DNA from: Bacteroidales bacterium UBA3543
GTDB lineage: Bacteria > Bacteroidota > Bacteroidia > Bacteroidales > UBA932
Length of the DNA: 64,000 bases
Assembly: GCA_002376715.1 (NCBI GenBank)
Contig: DFOK01000110.1
Span: 1 to 64,000, forward strand
Reading direction: 5' to 3'
Shown one piece after another: positions 27,830 to 35,267 of the stretch (the first letter of the stretch is position 1; each line of letters opens with the position of its first letter). The position numbers and the translations under genes are program-made. Under the pieces are notes generated by a model. That model saw only the letters and a list, made by a program, of their open reading frames with translations, was not told where the DNA came from and searched no databases.

Positions 27830-28484
27830 ATAGCACCTGAGGTCTCTGTTGTTTAAGCATTCTGTTCAGTTCACGCTCTCTGCCGTCGCAAAGAGAGTTG
27901 AGCAGGGCGTGAAATTGGGGTCCGTGATTTTTATGAATTAAATGACACAATTCGTGAATAATCACGAAGTCGGCAAGCTCCGGAGTGAGCCGCATAAGGT
28001 GAATGTTAAGGCTGATATTTCCCGATTTTGAGCAACTGCCCCAGTTTGTGCGATTATTTCTTACCGTCACTTTACCGGGTTTGAAACCAAATTTGGCAGC
28101 GAGCAGCTCCACTCGCTGTGGAAGATATTTTTTGGCTTCAAAGCGAATTATCTTTAAAATAGCCTCTTCCGATATAATACCATCCGCAGAAGCTCTTTTG
28201 AGCCTCTCGGAAGAGATCTCTCCGGTAATCAATTTAAGGGGTTGGTCGGGAGTGATCCTGACTGCCTCCTCCTTCCTCTTTTTGCTTTGCTTTAGAAGCG
28301 TAGCCGCTATCCACTCCTCTTTCTCCTCAACAAAAGCGATTGCCCTCGAATAGCTGACCAACCATGGTACCGTTACCGAAATCCCGTTTATCGGGTGCAC
28401 AGCCAGCCTCACTCTTTTCGACAGCCGGCTTTTTCTTATAATAATCTCACCAAGCCTCGGATGGATATATGTTTTTGATTTCAC
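27795..28484 (-). CDS. YgjP-like (DUF45) zinc metallopeptidase
   Basis: About 229 residues with the DUF45/YgjP metallopeptidase plan: NNRTNWGSCSKSGNISLN, then HELCHLIHKNHGPQFHALL (HExxH at about residue 177). Function in bacteria is unsettled. A GTG at 28484 is the likeliest start; the longest frame begins with TTG at 28505, inside a heptad array, and its first seven residues (MRVTGCR) are repeat-derived. It converges on rnr with 35 bases of overlap. Confidence 0.82.
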   Translation of the reverse strand: MKSKTYIHPRLGEIIIRKSRLSKRVRLAVHPINGISVTVPWLVSYSRAIAFVEEKEEWIAATLLKQSKKRKEEAVRITPDQPLKLITGEISSERLKRASADGIISEEAILKIIRFEAKKYLPQRVELLAAKFGFKPGKVTVRNNRTNWGSCSKSGNISLNIHLMRLTPELADFVIIHELCHLIHKNHGPQFHALLNSLCDGRERELNRMLKQQRPQVLFILPPKSVHNQ

Positions 28485-28485
28485 T

Positions 28486-28546
28486 CTGCACCCAGTAACT
28501 CGCAACGCACCCGCACTACTACAGACTACCCACTACAGACTATTAA
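28486..28546 (-). repeat. Heptad array copy 7
   Basis: Plus-strand units TGCACCC, AGTAACT, CGCAACG, then CAGACTA, CCCACTA, CAGACTA keep 7-bp phase. The complement of the serpin TAG (28533-28535) is itself the CTA of one unit, and the last serpin codons lie in array sequence. Confidence 0.75.
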
Positions 28547-29846
28547 ATACTCCTGCAAAAAGTATTACTCCGGAGGTTTTTTCAACTATGGTATACACGA
28601 ATGGATGGTCTGCAAAAAATTCAATCTCTTTATCAGGCTGACCGGGAAAAGAGGTAAATCCTATCTGTACCGCTGTAACGGCTGCCGCCTCTGTACCCCA
28701 TTCAGTTACATTTATACGAGCCTTCTGGATAACCGATCCGATAAAGAAATCTTTGATAGCAGGATGGGACAGCAATTTGTCAAATTCAGCATTATTAGGA
28801 TCAAAAGCACGACGAATTCCTAATGCATTTAACATCTCATTGAGGTTGTATTTATCCTCTATCTCAAACCTGGGTAGCCGGAGCTTTACAAGTGCATCAT
28901 TCGACATTGATGCTAAGGCTGTAGACCAACTCTTCTGAGTGAGGGATGAGAGCAGACTCTCCAAACCATTACTGCCCTTTATGTCAGGCAGGATGATATA
29001 CATGGCAAACTTACCATTTGCATATGGAAGTTCTACGATACCATTTTTTCCAATTTTTCCATAACGGAAATTCCTGGAAGCAACCATATAATCGACCTTC
29101 CTTGTTCCTCCTCCATCCAGATAGAAGGGTTTGGATTTCTCAATATCATCACTGTTAAACATAGGTTTCCCTGACTCTTCGCTCCATTTCGCCTTGAAAT
29201 AAAGCGCATTTAAAATAGCAGCAGCGAAATTATCGATAATGTCGCTTTCATCAAGAAACGGAAAGATAAATCCGTTGGTACTGCGATATGCCCATTCGTT
29301 GATCCGGTCAACAACAACCTTGGGATTTTTAGCATCCACATACTCCACAGGTGCATAGTAAACCTTTTCTGCAATATTGCGAAAAGCATCCTGAACACGG
29401 AATTCTTTATTTACAATCACCGCATCAGTCAACTTTACTTCGACAGAATCATCAAGCGCAGGCAACTGATTGAGCAAAAGGTTGCAATACTCATTCAGGG
29501 CATCTTGGTTTTCCCCATAACCCAATGTCCTTATAATCTCCGAAGCAGTTTCACCACTGGCGCCGTTTGCTGTGATGGCAAGAGCATACTGCAAACTGAG
29601 CGGAGAATAGATAACGCTCGCTTGTCCCTGCTGGTAAAGGAGCTTTAAACTATTTATCGCAAAAGCATTACCCGAATTGACATAGGTTTTTTGTTCTTCA
29701 CTCAACGTCACTTTGGATATAGGATCTTTCGGGGAGGGAGAAATGATGTCAATGGGATCATTTACCTGCGGAACATCATTTTTTTCGCATGCTGCCAAAC
29801 CAAGAGCAGCAATAAAGAAAACCAATAAAATTTTTAGCCGTTTCAT
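28533..29846 (-). CDS. Serpin-family lipoprotein
   Basis: A 437-residue serpin with a lipoprotein signal (LGLAAC, Cys20). Diagnostic features: SVIYSPLSLQYALAITANGASG near the N-terminus, NALYFKAKWS mid-protein, hinge EWGTEAAAVTAVQIG and C-terminal ADHPFVYTIVEKTSGVILFAG. The small-residue hinge indicates an inhibitory serpin. The reactive loop between the hinge and ADHPF is about six residues longer than in alpha-1-antitrypsin, so P1 cannot be placed. Bacteroidales relatives such as miropin protect against host or rival proteases, the likely role here. Its TAG stop is built into a heptad array. Confidence 0.93.
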   Translation of the reverse strand: MKRLKILLVFFIAALGLAACEKNDVPQVNDPIDIISPSPKDPISKVTLSEEQKTYVNSGNAFAINSLKLLYQQGQASVIYSPLSLQYALAITANGASGETASEIIRTLGYGENQDALNEYCNLLLNQLPALDDSVEVKLTDAVIVNKEFRVQDAFRNIAEKVYYAPVEYVDAKNPKVVVDRINEWAYRSTNGFIFPFLDESDIIDNFAAAILNALYFKAKWSEESGKPMFNSDDIEKSKPFYLDGGGTRKVDYMVASRNFRYGKIGKNGIVELPYANGKFAMYIILPDIKGSNGLESLLSSLTQKSWSTALASMSNDALVKLRLPRFEIEDKYNLNEMLNALGIRRAFDPNNAEFDKLLSHPAIKDFFIGSVIQKARINVTEWGTEAAAVTAVQIGFTSFPGQPDKEIEFFADHPFVYTIVEKTSGVILFAGVFNSL

Positions 29847-29970
29847 AACTTATAGTGTATTGAGATTTTTAAATAAAATAATGTCTGTCTAATTACATTT
29901 ACGCAGTAACTCGCCAAATACTTCCATCACTGATTAAATATTTCAACTGTTTAAAGCATTAAATGATAAC

Positions 29971-30070
29971 ATACCGCATAACACGTAACACGCACCAAGT
30001 ACCCCGCACCGCGTAACCCGAACCTCGCACCAAGTACCTCGCACCATGTAACACGTAACTCGCACCCCGC
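29971..30070 (-). repeat. Heptad array copy 8 (longest NCGYAMC run)
   Basis: About 13 consecutive heptads: ACGTAAC, ACGCACC, AAGTACC, CCGCACC, GCGTAAC, CCGAACC, TCGCACC, AAGTACC, TCGCACC, ATGTAAC, ACGTAAC, TCGCACC, CCGCTCA. The last overlaps the complement of the kinase TGA stop (30071-30073). This copy gives the clearest consensus, N-C/A-G-Y-A-M-C. Confidence 0.85.
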
Positions 30071-30682
30071 TCAAAAAAGCCCGAAGAGACGGGCATCGAT
30101 CCGGTTGGTAATAGATGCAAAATCTTCAGGCCTGTTTTCAAAATCCAGATTATCTGCATCGATGATGAGCACTTCGCCGGGATATTGCGATATCCACTTT
30201 TCATAACGCTCATTCAGACCGCGAAGATACTCCAAACTCATGCTCTGCTCGTAATCGCGTCCTCGTTTCTGAATTCGGCTCACTAAATGAGGAATTGAGG
30301 ATTTTAGGTAAATAAGCAAATCGGGCAGTTTGATCATTTTGACCATCACTCCGAAAAGGTCCATATAGGCATCGAAATCACGCTGAGAGAGATTGCCCAT
30401 ATCTTTATTATTGGCCACAAAAACATAAACTCCTTCAAATATGGTCCTGTCCTGGATAATGACATCGTCACTGCCGGCAATCTCCATCAGATCCTTTATC
30501 CTTTGAGTAAGAAAATAAACTTCGAGATTGAATGACCAGCGCGGAATATCCTTGTAATAATCTTCAAGATAGGGATTGTAGGTAACGGCTTCGTACTTTG
30601 GCGTCCAGCCGTAATGCTGAGCCAACATGCGGGTAAGAGTAGTCTTACCGCTTCCAATATTTCCGGCTATACCTATATGCAT
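30071..30682 (-). CDS. Deoxynucleoside kinase
   Basis: About 203 residues, dCK/dGK-type kinase that phosphorylates deoxynucleosides for salvage. P-loop GNIGSGKTTLT at the N-terminus, catalytic QDRTIFEGVY (DR motif), YLKSSIPHLVSRIQKRGRDYEQ (lid Arg). The ATG at 30682, preceded by AGGAG, is preferred over an ATG at 30703. The gene follows ispE closely (30-base gap). Base specificity (dA/dG is commonest in Bacteroidota) is not readable here. Confidence 0.85.
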   Translation of the reverse strand: MHIGIAGNIGSGKTTLTRMLAQHYGWTPKYEAVTYNPYLEDYYKDIPRWSFNLEVYFLTQRIKDLMEIAGSDDVIIQDRTIFEGVYVFVANNKDMGNLSQRDFDAYMDLFGVMVKMIKLPDLLIYLKSSIPHLVSRIQKRGRDYEQSMSLEYLRGLNERYEKWISQYPGEVLIIDADNLDFENRPEDFASITNRIDARLFGLF

Positions 30683-30712
30683 TGCTCCTGTTTTTGAGCC
30701 CACAAGATAGCA

Positions 30713-31468
30713 TTATTTTTTGAATAATCCGTACAGGGCACTGCCGGAACCCGACATTGAGGCGTAAACTGCACCTCTCGAATAGAGTGCCTCCTTTTGT
30801 GCTGCAAGGCCGGGATATTTGAGGAAAAGCGATTCCTCAAAATCATTTTTTAAAAGACCACGCCATTCTTCCATTGGCCTTTTAATGATGTCCAAAATCG
30901 ACTCCACAGGCTTGCGCGGCGTTACTCCGGCATAGGCCTCTTTTGTGGATATAAACAGATCCGGAATCACCAATTCGATACGGTAATCCTCAAGGGATAT
31001 TTCCACAGGGGTAAGTACTTCGCCCCGACCGGTTGCATACATCGGACGATTGTATATAAAGAAAGGACAATCACTGCCGAGTGAAGCGGCATGACCGGCC
31101 AGTACTTCGTCAGTAAGCTCCAGCGAAAACATCTTGTTGAGCAAAATAAGAGTAGCAGCAGCATCGGAAGAACCGCCGCCGAAGCCGGCACCCGCAGGAA
31201 TTTTTTTGTAAAGGTGAATGGCAACAGGCGGTAGATCATACATATCCGCCATCAGACGATAGGCCTTGACGCAGAGGTTTTCCATAGGATCACCGTCAAG
31301 AGGAATTCCATAAAGATGCATTGAAAATTTTTCGGCATAAAGCACCTCCAGGATATCGCTATAGTCCGGACACGGCACAAAGAGAGTCTCAATATTATGA
31401 AAACCGTCAGGACGTTTTTCTATAATATCGAGACCCAGATTGATTTTCGCATTCGGAAAAAATATCAT
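30713..31468 (-). CDS. ispE: 4-diphosphocytidyl-2-C-methyl-D-erythritol kinase
   Basis: A 251-residue GHMP kinase of the MEP isoprenoid pathway. N-terminal PNAKINLGLDIIEKRPDGFHNIETLF, ATP-binding PAGAGFGGGSSDAAATL at about residue 90, C-terminal ASMSGSGSALYGLF. Slightly shorter than the E. coli enzyme (283), normal for Bacteroidota. It lies between nrdJ and the deoxynucleoside kinase on the same strand. Confidence 0.95.
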   Translation of the reverse strand: MIFFPNAKINLGLDIIEKRPDGFHNIETLFVPCPDYSDILEVLYAEKFSMHLYGIPLDGDPMENLCVKAYRLMADMYDLPPVAIHLYKKIPAGAGFGGGSSDAAATLILLNKMFSLELTDEVLAGHAASLGSDCPFFIYNRPMYATGRGEVLTPVEISLEDYRIELVIPDLFISTKEAYAGVTPRKPVESILDIIKRPMEEWRGLLKNDFEESLFLKYPGLAAQKEALYSRGAVYASMSGSGSALYGLFKK

Positions 31469-31492
31469 CTTTTGTCTATAAAAGTTCCTCTG

Positions 31493-34015
31493 CTAATTGC
31501 ACTTGGAATAGCCACATTCCATACATACCAGGCAACCCTCCTGATAGACGAGGTTTTTGCTGGCACAATTGCCACATTTCTGACCGGTCTCATCACGGGT
31601 GCCGTCGGGAATATAGCGTTTGAGCGCTCGTTCCACTCCATTTTTCCAGGTGTTGATGGATTCGCTATCGAGCTCAAGTCCCTGAACCAGGTTGAGGATG
31701 TCCACTATGGGCATACCGTTGCGGATAACTCCCGAGATGAGTTTGGCATAATTCCAAAACTCTTTGTTGAACATGTGTGAGATACCTCCAAGCACACTCG
31801 GATAGCCGAGAGCATCGACATAATGGAAATCATATCTGGACTTACCGCTCTTGAGATCCTTCTCCTTGACAATCCAACCCTTCTCGATGGACCTGGGAAT
31901 TACACGGGTATCTTCATCCACAATACCGGTAAAAATCTCATAAGGCTGCCCGTCGAGTTTCCCAACAAAGGCAATCCATCTCTCCGATCTGTTACGGAAA
32001 CGAATGATATCAGCCTCAAGTGTCTGAGGGCGCTTTTTAGGTTTGAGAACAGGCATATCCTTGCTTGTTGAGACAAGCACACCTGAACGGCTGCCTTCAC
32101 GATAGACGGTCATACCTTTACACCCCGATTTCCAGGCGGTTTTGTAAACCTCCGCAACAGTCTCCTCCGTGATGTCTTCAGGCAGGTTGACTGTAACGCT
32201 GATGGAGTGATCGACCCATTTCTGGATTTCACCCTGCATCTTCACCTTGGATACCCAGTCAATATCATTGGCTGTAGCTTTGTAATAAGGAGATTTTTTA
32301 AGAAGATCCTCAAGTTCATCTTCATTCATTCCCATTACAGTATCCTTCTCATAACCATTTATCATAGCCCAGGTAAGGAACTTATGATGGAATACGAAAT
32401 ACTCCTCAAAGCAATCGCCCATATCATCAGTATATGTTATTTTAACATTCTGGTCGTTGGGATTGACTTTTTTGCGACGAAGATAAAATGGCCTGAATAC
32501 GGGTTCGATGCCCGAACTGGTCTGTGTCATCAAACTTGTGGTGCCTGTAGGGGCGATAGTCAGCATGGAGACGTTGCGGCGACCGGATTTGACCATACGT
32601 TGATAAAGATCAGGGTCTTCGGTCTTGATGCGTATGATCATAGGGTTGTTGATCTCTTTCGAAGCTTCGTATATGGGGAATGCTCCGCGCTCCTCAGCCA
32701 TTATCACGGATGACCTGTAAGCCTCAACGGCAAGCGTTTTCTGTACCTGAACTGCAAACTCTATAGCTTCCATGGTGCCGTAGGTGAGTCCCAGAGCCGC
32801 CAGCATATCACCTTCTGCAGTAATACCGAGACCTGTCCTACGTCCTCCCAATGATTTTTTGCGGATTTTCTCCCAAAGTTCATATTCCGTCCTCTTAACG
32901 TAGTCATCCTCGGGATCAGCCTTGATTTTGGCCATGATAAGATCAATTTTCTCCATCTCAAGGTCAATAAGGTCATCCATAAGGCGCATCGCTTTGGCGC
33001 AATGTTCTTTGAAAAGAGGAAAGTTGAAGGTAGCTTTGGAAGTAAATGGATTGTCAACATATGAGTAAAGGTTGATGGCAATCAGGCGGCAGGAATCATA
33101 GGGACATAAGGGAATCTCACCGCAGGGATTTGTGCTGACAGTCCTGTAGCCCTTATCTGCATAACAATCGGCCACCGATTCCCGAAGAATGGTGTCCCAA
33201 AAGAGAACGCCGGGCTCCGCGCTCTTCCAGGCATTGTGGATAATCTTTTTCCAGAGTGCGGAAGCATCAATTTCCTGAGTCACTTTCGGCTTTTTACTGT
33301 AAACCGGATATTGTTGGGTGTAAGTGCTTCCGGAAAGAGCTGCACGCATAAAATCATCATCGATCTTGACGGATACATTGGCTCCGGTCACCTTACCCTG
33401 CTCCATCTTTGCATCTATGAAATTTTCCGCATCGGGATGCTTAATGGAAATCGTGAGCATAAGTGCACCCCTACGGCCATCCTGTGCTACCTCACGGGTG
33501 GAGTTGGAATATCTCTCCATGAAAGGAACCACACCCGTCGAAGTAAGGGCACTATTGAGTACCGCGCTGCCAGTAGGCCTGATATGAGAAAGGTCATGCC
33601 CCACACCACCTCTGCGCTTCATGAGCTGTACCTGCTCTTCGTCAATCATCATGATGCCGCCGTATGAATCTGCAGGACGCTCGTGACCTATCACAAAACA
33701 ATTGGAAAGCGAAGCCACCTGATGCTCATTGCCGATACCTGTCATCGGGCCTCCCTGAGGAATGATATATTTGAAATCCTTAAGTAACTCAAAGATCTCA
33801 GATAGTGTCATCGGATTGGGATATTTATTCTCTATCCTGGCAAACTCCGCAGCCAAACGCTTGTGCATATCGGTGGGAGATTTTTCATATATATTACCGA
33901 AAGAGTCTTTTAGTGCATACTTATTAACCCATACGTTGGCGGCCAGTTCGTCGCCCTTAAAATAAATCTTGCTCGCAGCGAGAGCTTCATCAAAAGAGTA
34001 CTTCATGATTGACAT
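31493..34015 (-). CDS. nrdJ: Adenosylcobalamin-dependent (class II) ribonucleotide reductase
   Basis: An 840-residue class II reductase making deoxyribonucleotides with adenosylcobalamin as radical source. Markers: SLSNCFVIG (first redox Cys), RRGGVGHDLSHIRP, NPCGEIPLCPYDSC (about 300, active-site Cys), IAPTGTTSLM, and a C-terminal zinc-ribbon-like CGNCASKNLVYQEGC ... CMECGYSKC. ATG at 34015 or 34006. The leader holds hairpins and three TTATCAACA repeats. Its cofactor need links it to the btu operon in the same window; ispE and the deoxynucleoside kinase follow on the same strand. Confidence 0.95.
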   Translation of the reverse strand: MSIMKYSFDEALAASKIYFKGDELAANVWVNKYALKDSFGNIYEKSPTDMHKRLAAEFARIENKYPNPMTLSEIFELLKDFKYIIPQGGPMTGIGNEHQVASLSNCFVIGHERPADSYGGIMMIDEEQVQLMKRRGGVGHDLSHIRPTGSAVLNSALTSTGVVPFMERYSNSTREVAQDGRRGALMLTISIKHPDAENFIDAKMEQGKVTGANVSVKIDDDFMRAALSGSTYTQQYPVYSKKPKVTQEIDASALWKKIIHNAWKSAEPGVLFWDTILRESVADCYADKGYRTVSTNPCGEIPLCPYDSCRLIAINLYSYVDNPFTSKATFNFPLFKEHCAKAMRLMDDLIDLEMEKIDLIMAKIKADPEDDYVKRTEYELWEKIRKKSLGGRRTGLGITAEGDMLAALGLTYGTMEAIEFAVQVQKTLAVEAYRSSVIMAEERGAFPIYEASKEINNPMIIRIKTEDPDLYQRMVKSGRRNVSMLTIAPTGTTSLMTQTSSGIEPVFRPFYLRRKKVNPNDQNVKITYTDDMGDCFEEYFVFHHKFLTWAMINGYEKDTVMGMNEDELEDLLKKSPYYKATANDIDWVSKVKMQGEIQKWVDHSISVTVNLPEDITEETVAEVYKTAWKSGCKGMTVYREGSRSGVLVSTSKDMPVLKPKKRPQTLEADIIRFRNRSERWIAFVGKLDGQPYEIFTGIVDEDTRVIPRSIEKGWIVKEKDLKSGKSRYDFHYVDALGYPSVLGGISHMFNKEFWNYAKLISGVIRNGMPIVDILNLVQGLELDSESINTWKNGVERALKRYIPDGTRDETGQKCGNCASKNLVYQEGCLVCMECGYSKCN

Positions 34016-34036
34016 TTGTAGTTGTTAGGCAAGCTA

Positions 34037-34071
34037 AAAGGGGCCGAAACCCCTTTGGCATTATTCTGGGG
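34037..34071 (-). promoter_or_regulatory. Hairpin pair in the nrdJ leader
   Basis: A perfect 7-bp stem (AAAGGGG / CCCCTTT, 34037-34056) with a 6-base loop lies 22 bases before nrdJ. The GGGG at 34068-34071 could instead pair with the same CCCC (34050-34053), so two exclusive folds exist. An attenuator is possible, but the U-tract is only four bases. Confidence 0.45.
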
Positions 34072-34142
34072 CCAATAACGCCTGTTTACATATGTAAATT
34101 CCGGTACGCAAGTTACAGTAAATTGCATAGGCCTTTTCAATA

Positions 34143-34175
34143 TTATCAACATAGTTATCAACAAAGTTATCAACA
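34143..34175 (+). repeat. Three TTATCAACA repeats, 12-bp period
   Basis: TTATCAACA occurs at 34143-34151, 34155-34163 and 34167-34175 in direct orientation, exactly 12 bp apart (TAG or AAG between). Each differs by one base from the DnaA box TTATCCACA. They lie between the divergent nrdJ and ThiL-like genes. Confidence 0.8.
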
Positions 34176-34230
34176 ATTTTAACAAAGTCCTATCATTCTT
34201 ACTGTTACATTACAGTTACATTATTTTTTG

Positions 34231-34238
34231 TATTTTTG
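34231..34238 (+). promoter_or_regulatory. Candidate -7 box of the ThiL-like gene
   Basis: TATTTTTG fits TAnnTTTG and lies 18 bases before the ATG. No TTTG sits at the expected -33 position. Confidence 0.4.
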
Positions 34239-34256
34239 TGAAAATTCCAAAATCAA

Positions 34257-35267
34257 ATGGGCACAACTCGTACTGAAATCTCATCTATCGGCAAAGAAAA
34301 TTTTATCGATAGTCTTTTCGAAAACACCGGGTACACCAATGAACGCACCATAAAGCTCTCTGAAAAGGGTGAGTGCTGCACTTCTCACAAAATTCTCCTC
34401 GAAGGGGTCAATTTTGACCTGGTCTATACCCCTCTCAAACATCTCGGATACAAAGCTGCCCTATGCGCATTAGGAGAAATCTATGCGCAGCTGCGCCAGC
34501 CGGTCTCTCTCTCGCTCAACCTTGGACTATCAAGCCGCTTCTGCGTGGAGGATGTAGCCGATTTCTGGTCGGGCTTCATCGCTGCCGCCAAGGAGCATAA
34601 TGTAAAACATCTCTCCCTGGAGCTCAACCCCTCACTCACAGGACTCTGTATCAGCATCTCTGCAGCAGGCGTTCAGAAAAAAGGCATAATCGCCAAAGTA
34701 CCCACACCCAAAAACATGGATCTGATCTGCCTCACGGGTAATGTTGGAGCAGCATATATGGGACTTCACGTGCTACAAAGGGAGAAAATATCCTTCATCA
34801 AAGAGAGCTCGCAACAACCCGATCTCTCAAAATACAAACAGATCCTGGCCGCATATCTCAGCCCTTCAATCAATCCCTCCGTAGTGAGCAGATTTGTGAA
34901 AGAGGAACTCTATCCCTCCACGGGATATTTCCTCACCAAAGGCCTGGGTGCAGCAATCTTGGATCTTGTGAAAGACACGGGCTTCGGAGCCAAAATTTAC
35001 CTAGACAGGATTCCCGTTTCCTCACAAAGCCTCGAAATGGCTCAGGAGATAGAAATGGATATGGTCACCGCCATAATCAACGGCGGAGAGGACTATAAAT
35101 TCATCTTTACCGTGCCCATTGAAAAGCATGATGTAATCAGAAAAGAATTTCAGGATTATGATGTCATAGGACATCTTGCACGCCCTGAAGTGGGCGCAGT
35201 GCTGGTAACCCCCGACGGTGCAGAACTCACCATCCGCGCACAGGGCTATGAAGCCTCAGAAAGTTAG
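34257..35267 (+). CDS. ThiL-like protein lacking catalytic aspartates
   Basis: A 336-residue homologue of thiamine-monophosphate kinase (AIR-synthase-like fold). Fold markers survive: LLEGVNFDL, PLKHLGYKA, GAAYMGLHVLQREK, INGGEDYKFIFTV. The ATP/Mg motifs of ThiL do not: no GDDAA near residue 40 (the region reads LSEKGECCTSHK), no STD before the LLEG segment, no GGDTT (ELNPSLTG instead), TGDxG has become TGNVG, and SDGL has become TKGL. It therefore looks like a pseudoenzyme or an enzyme of altered chemistry. It is alone on this strand, facing the suf operon, overlapping sufD by 4 bases. Confidence 0.8.
   Translation: MGTTRTEISSIGKENFIDSLFENTGYTNERTIKLSEKGECCTSHKILLEGVNFDLVYTPLKHLGYKAALCALGEIYAQLRQPVSLSLNLGLSSRFCVEDVADFWSGFIAAAKEHNVKHLSLELNPSLTGLCISISAAGVQKKGIIAKVPTPKNMDLICLTGNVGAAYMGLHVLQREKISFIKESSQQPDLSKYKQILAAYLSPSINPSVVSRFVKEELYPSTGYFLTKGLGAAILDLVKDTGFGAKIYLDRIPVSSQSLEMAQEIEMDMVTAIINGGEDYKFIFTVPIEKHDVIRKEFQDYDVIGHLARPEVGAVLVTPDGAELTIRAQGYEASES

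Noticed and set aside
29971..30070. Heptad array as a CRISPR array
   Set aside because: Units are 7 bp, contiguous and degenerate; there are no spacers and no cas genes.
34143..34175. Chromosome origin (oriC)
   Set aside because: Only three imperfect DnaA-like boxes in a short divergent promoter; no dnaA, dnaN or AT-rich unwinding block nearby.
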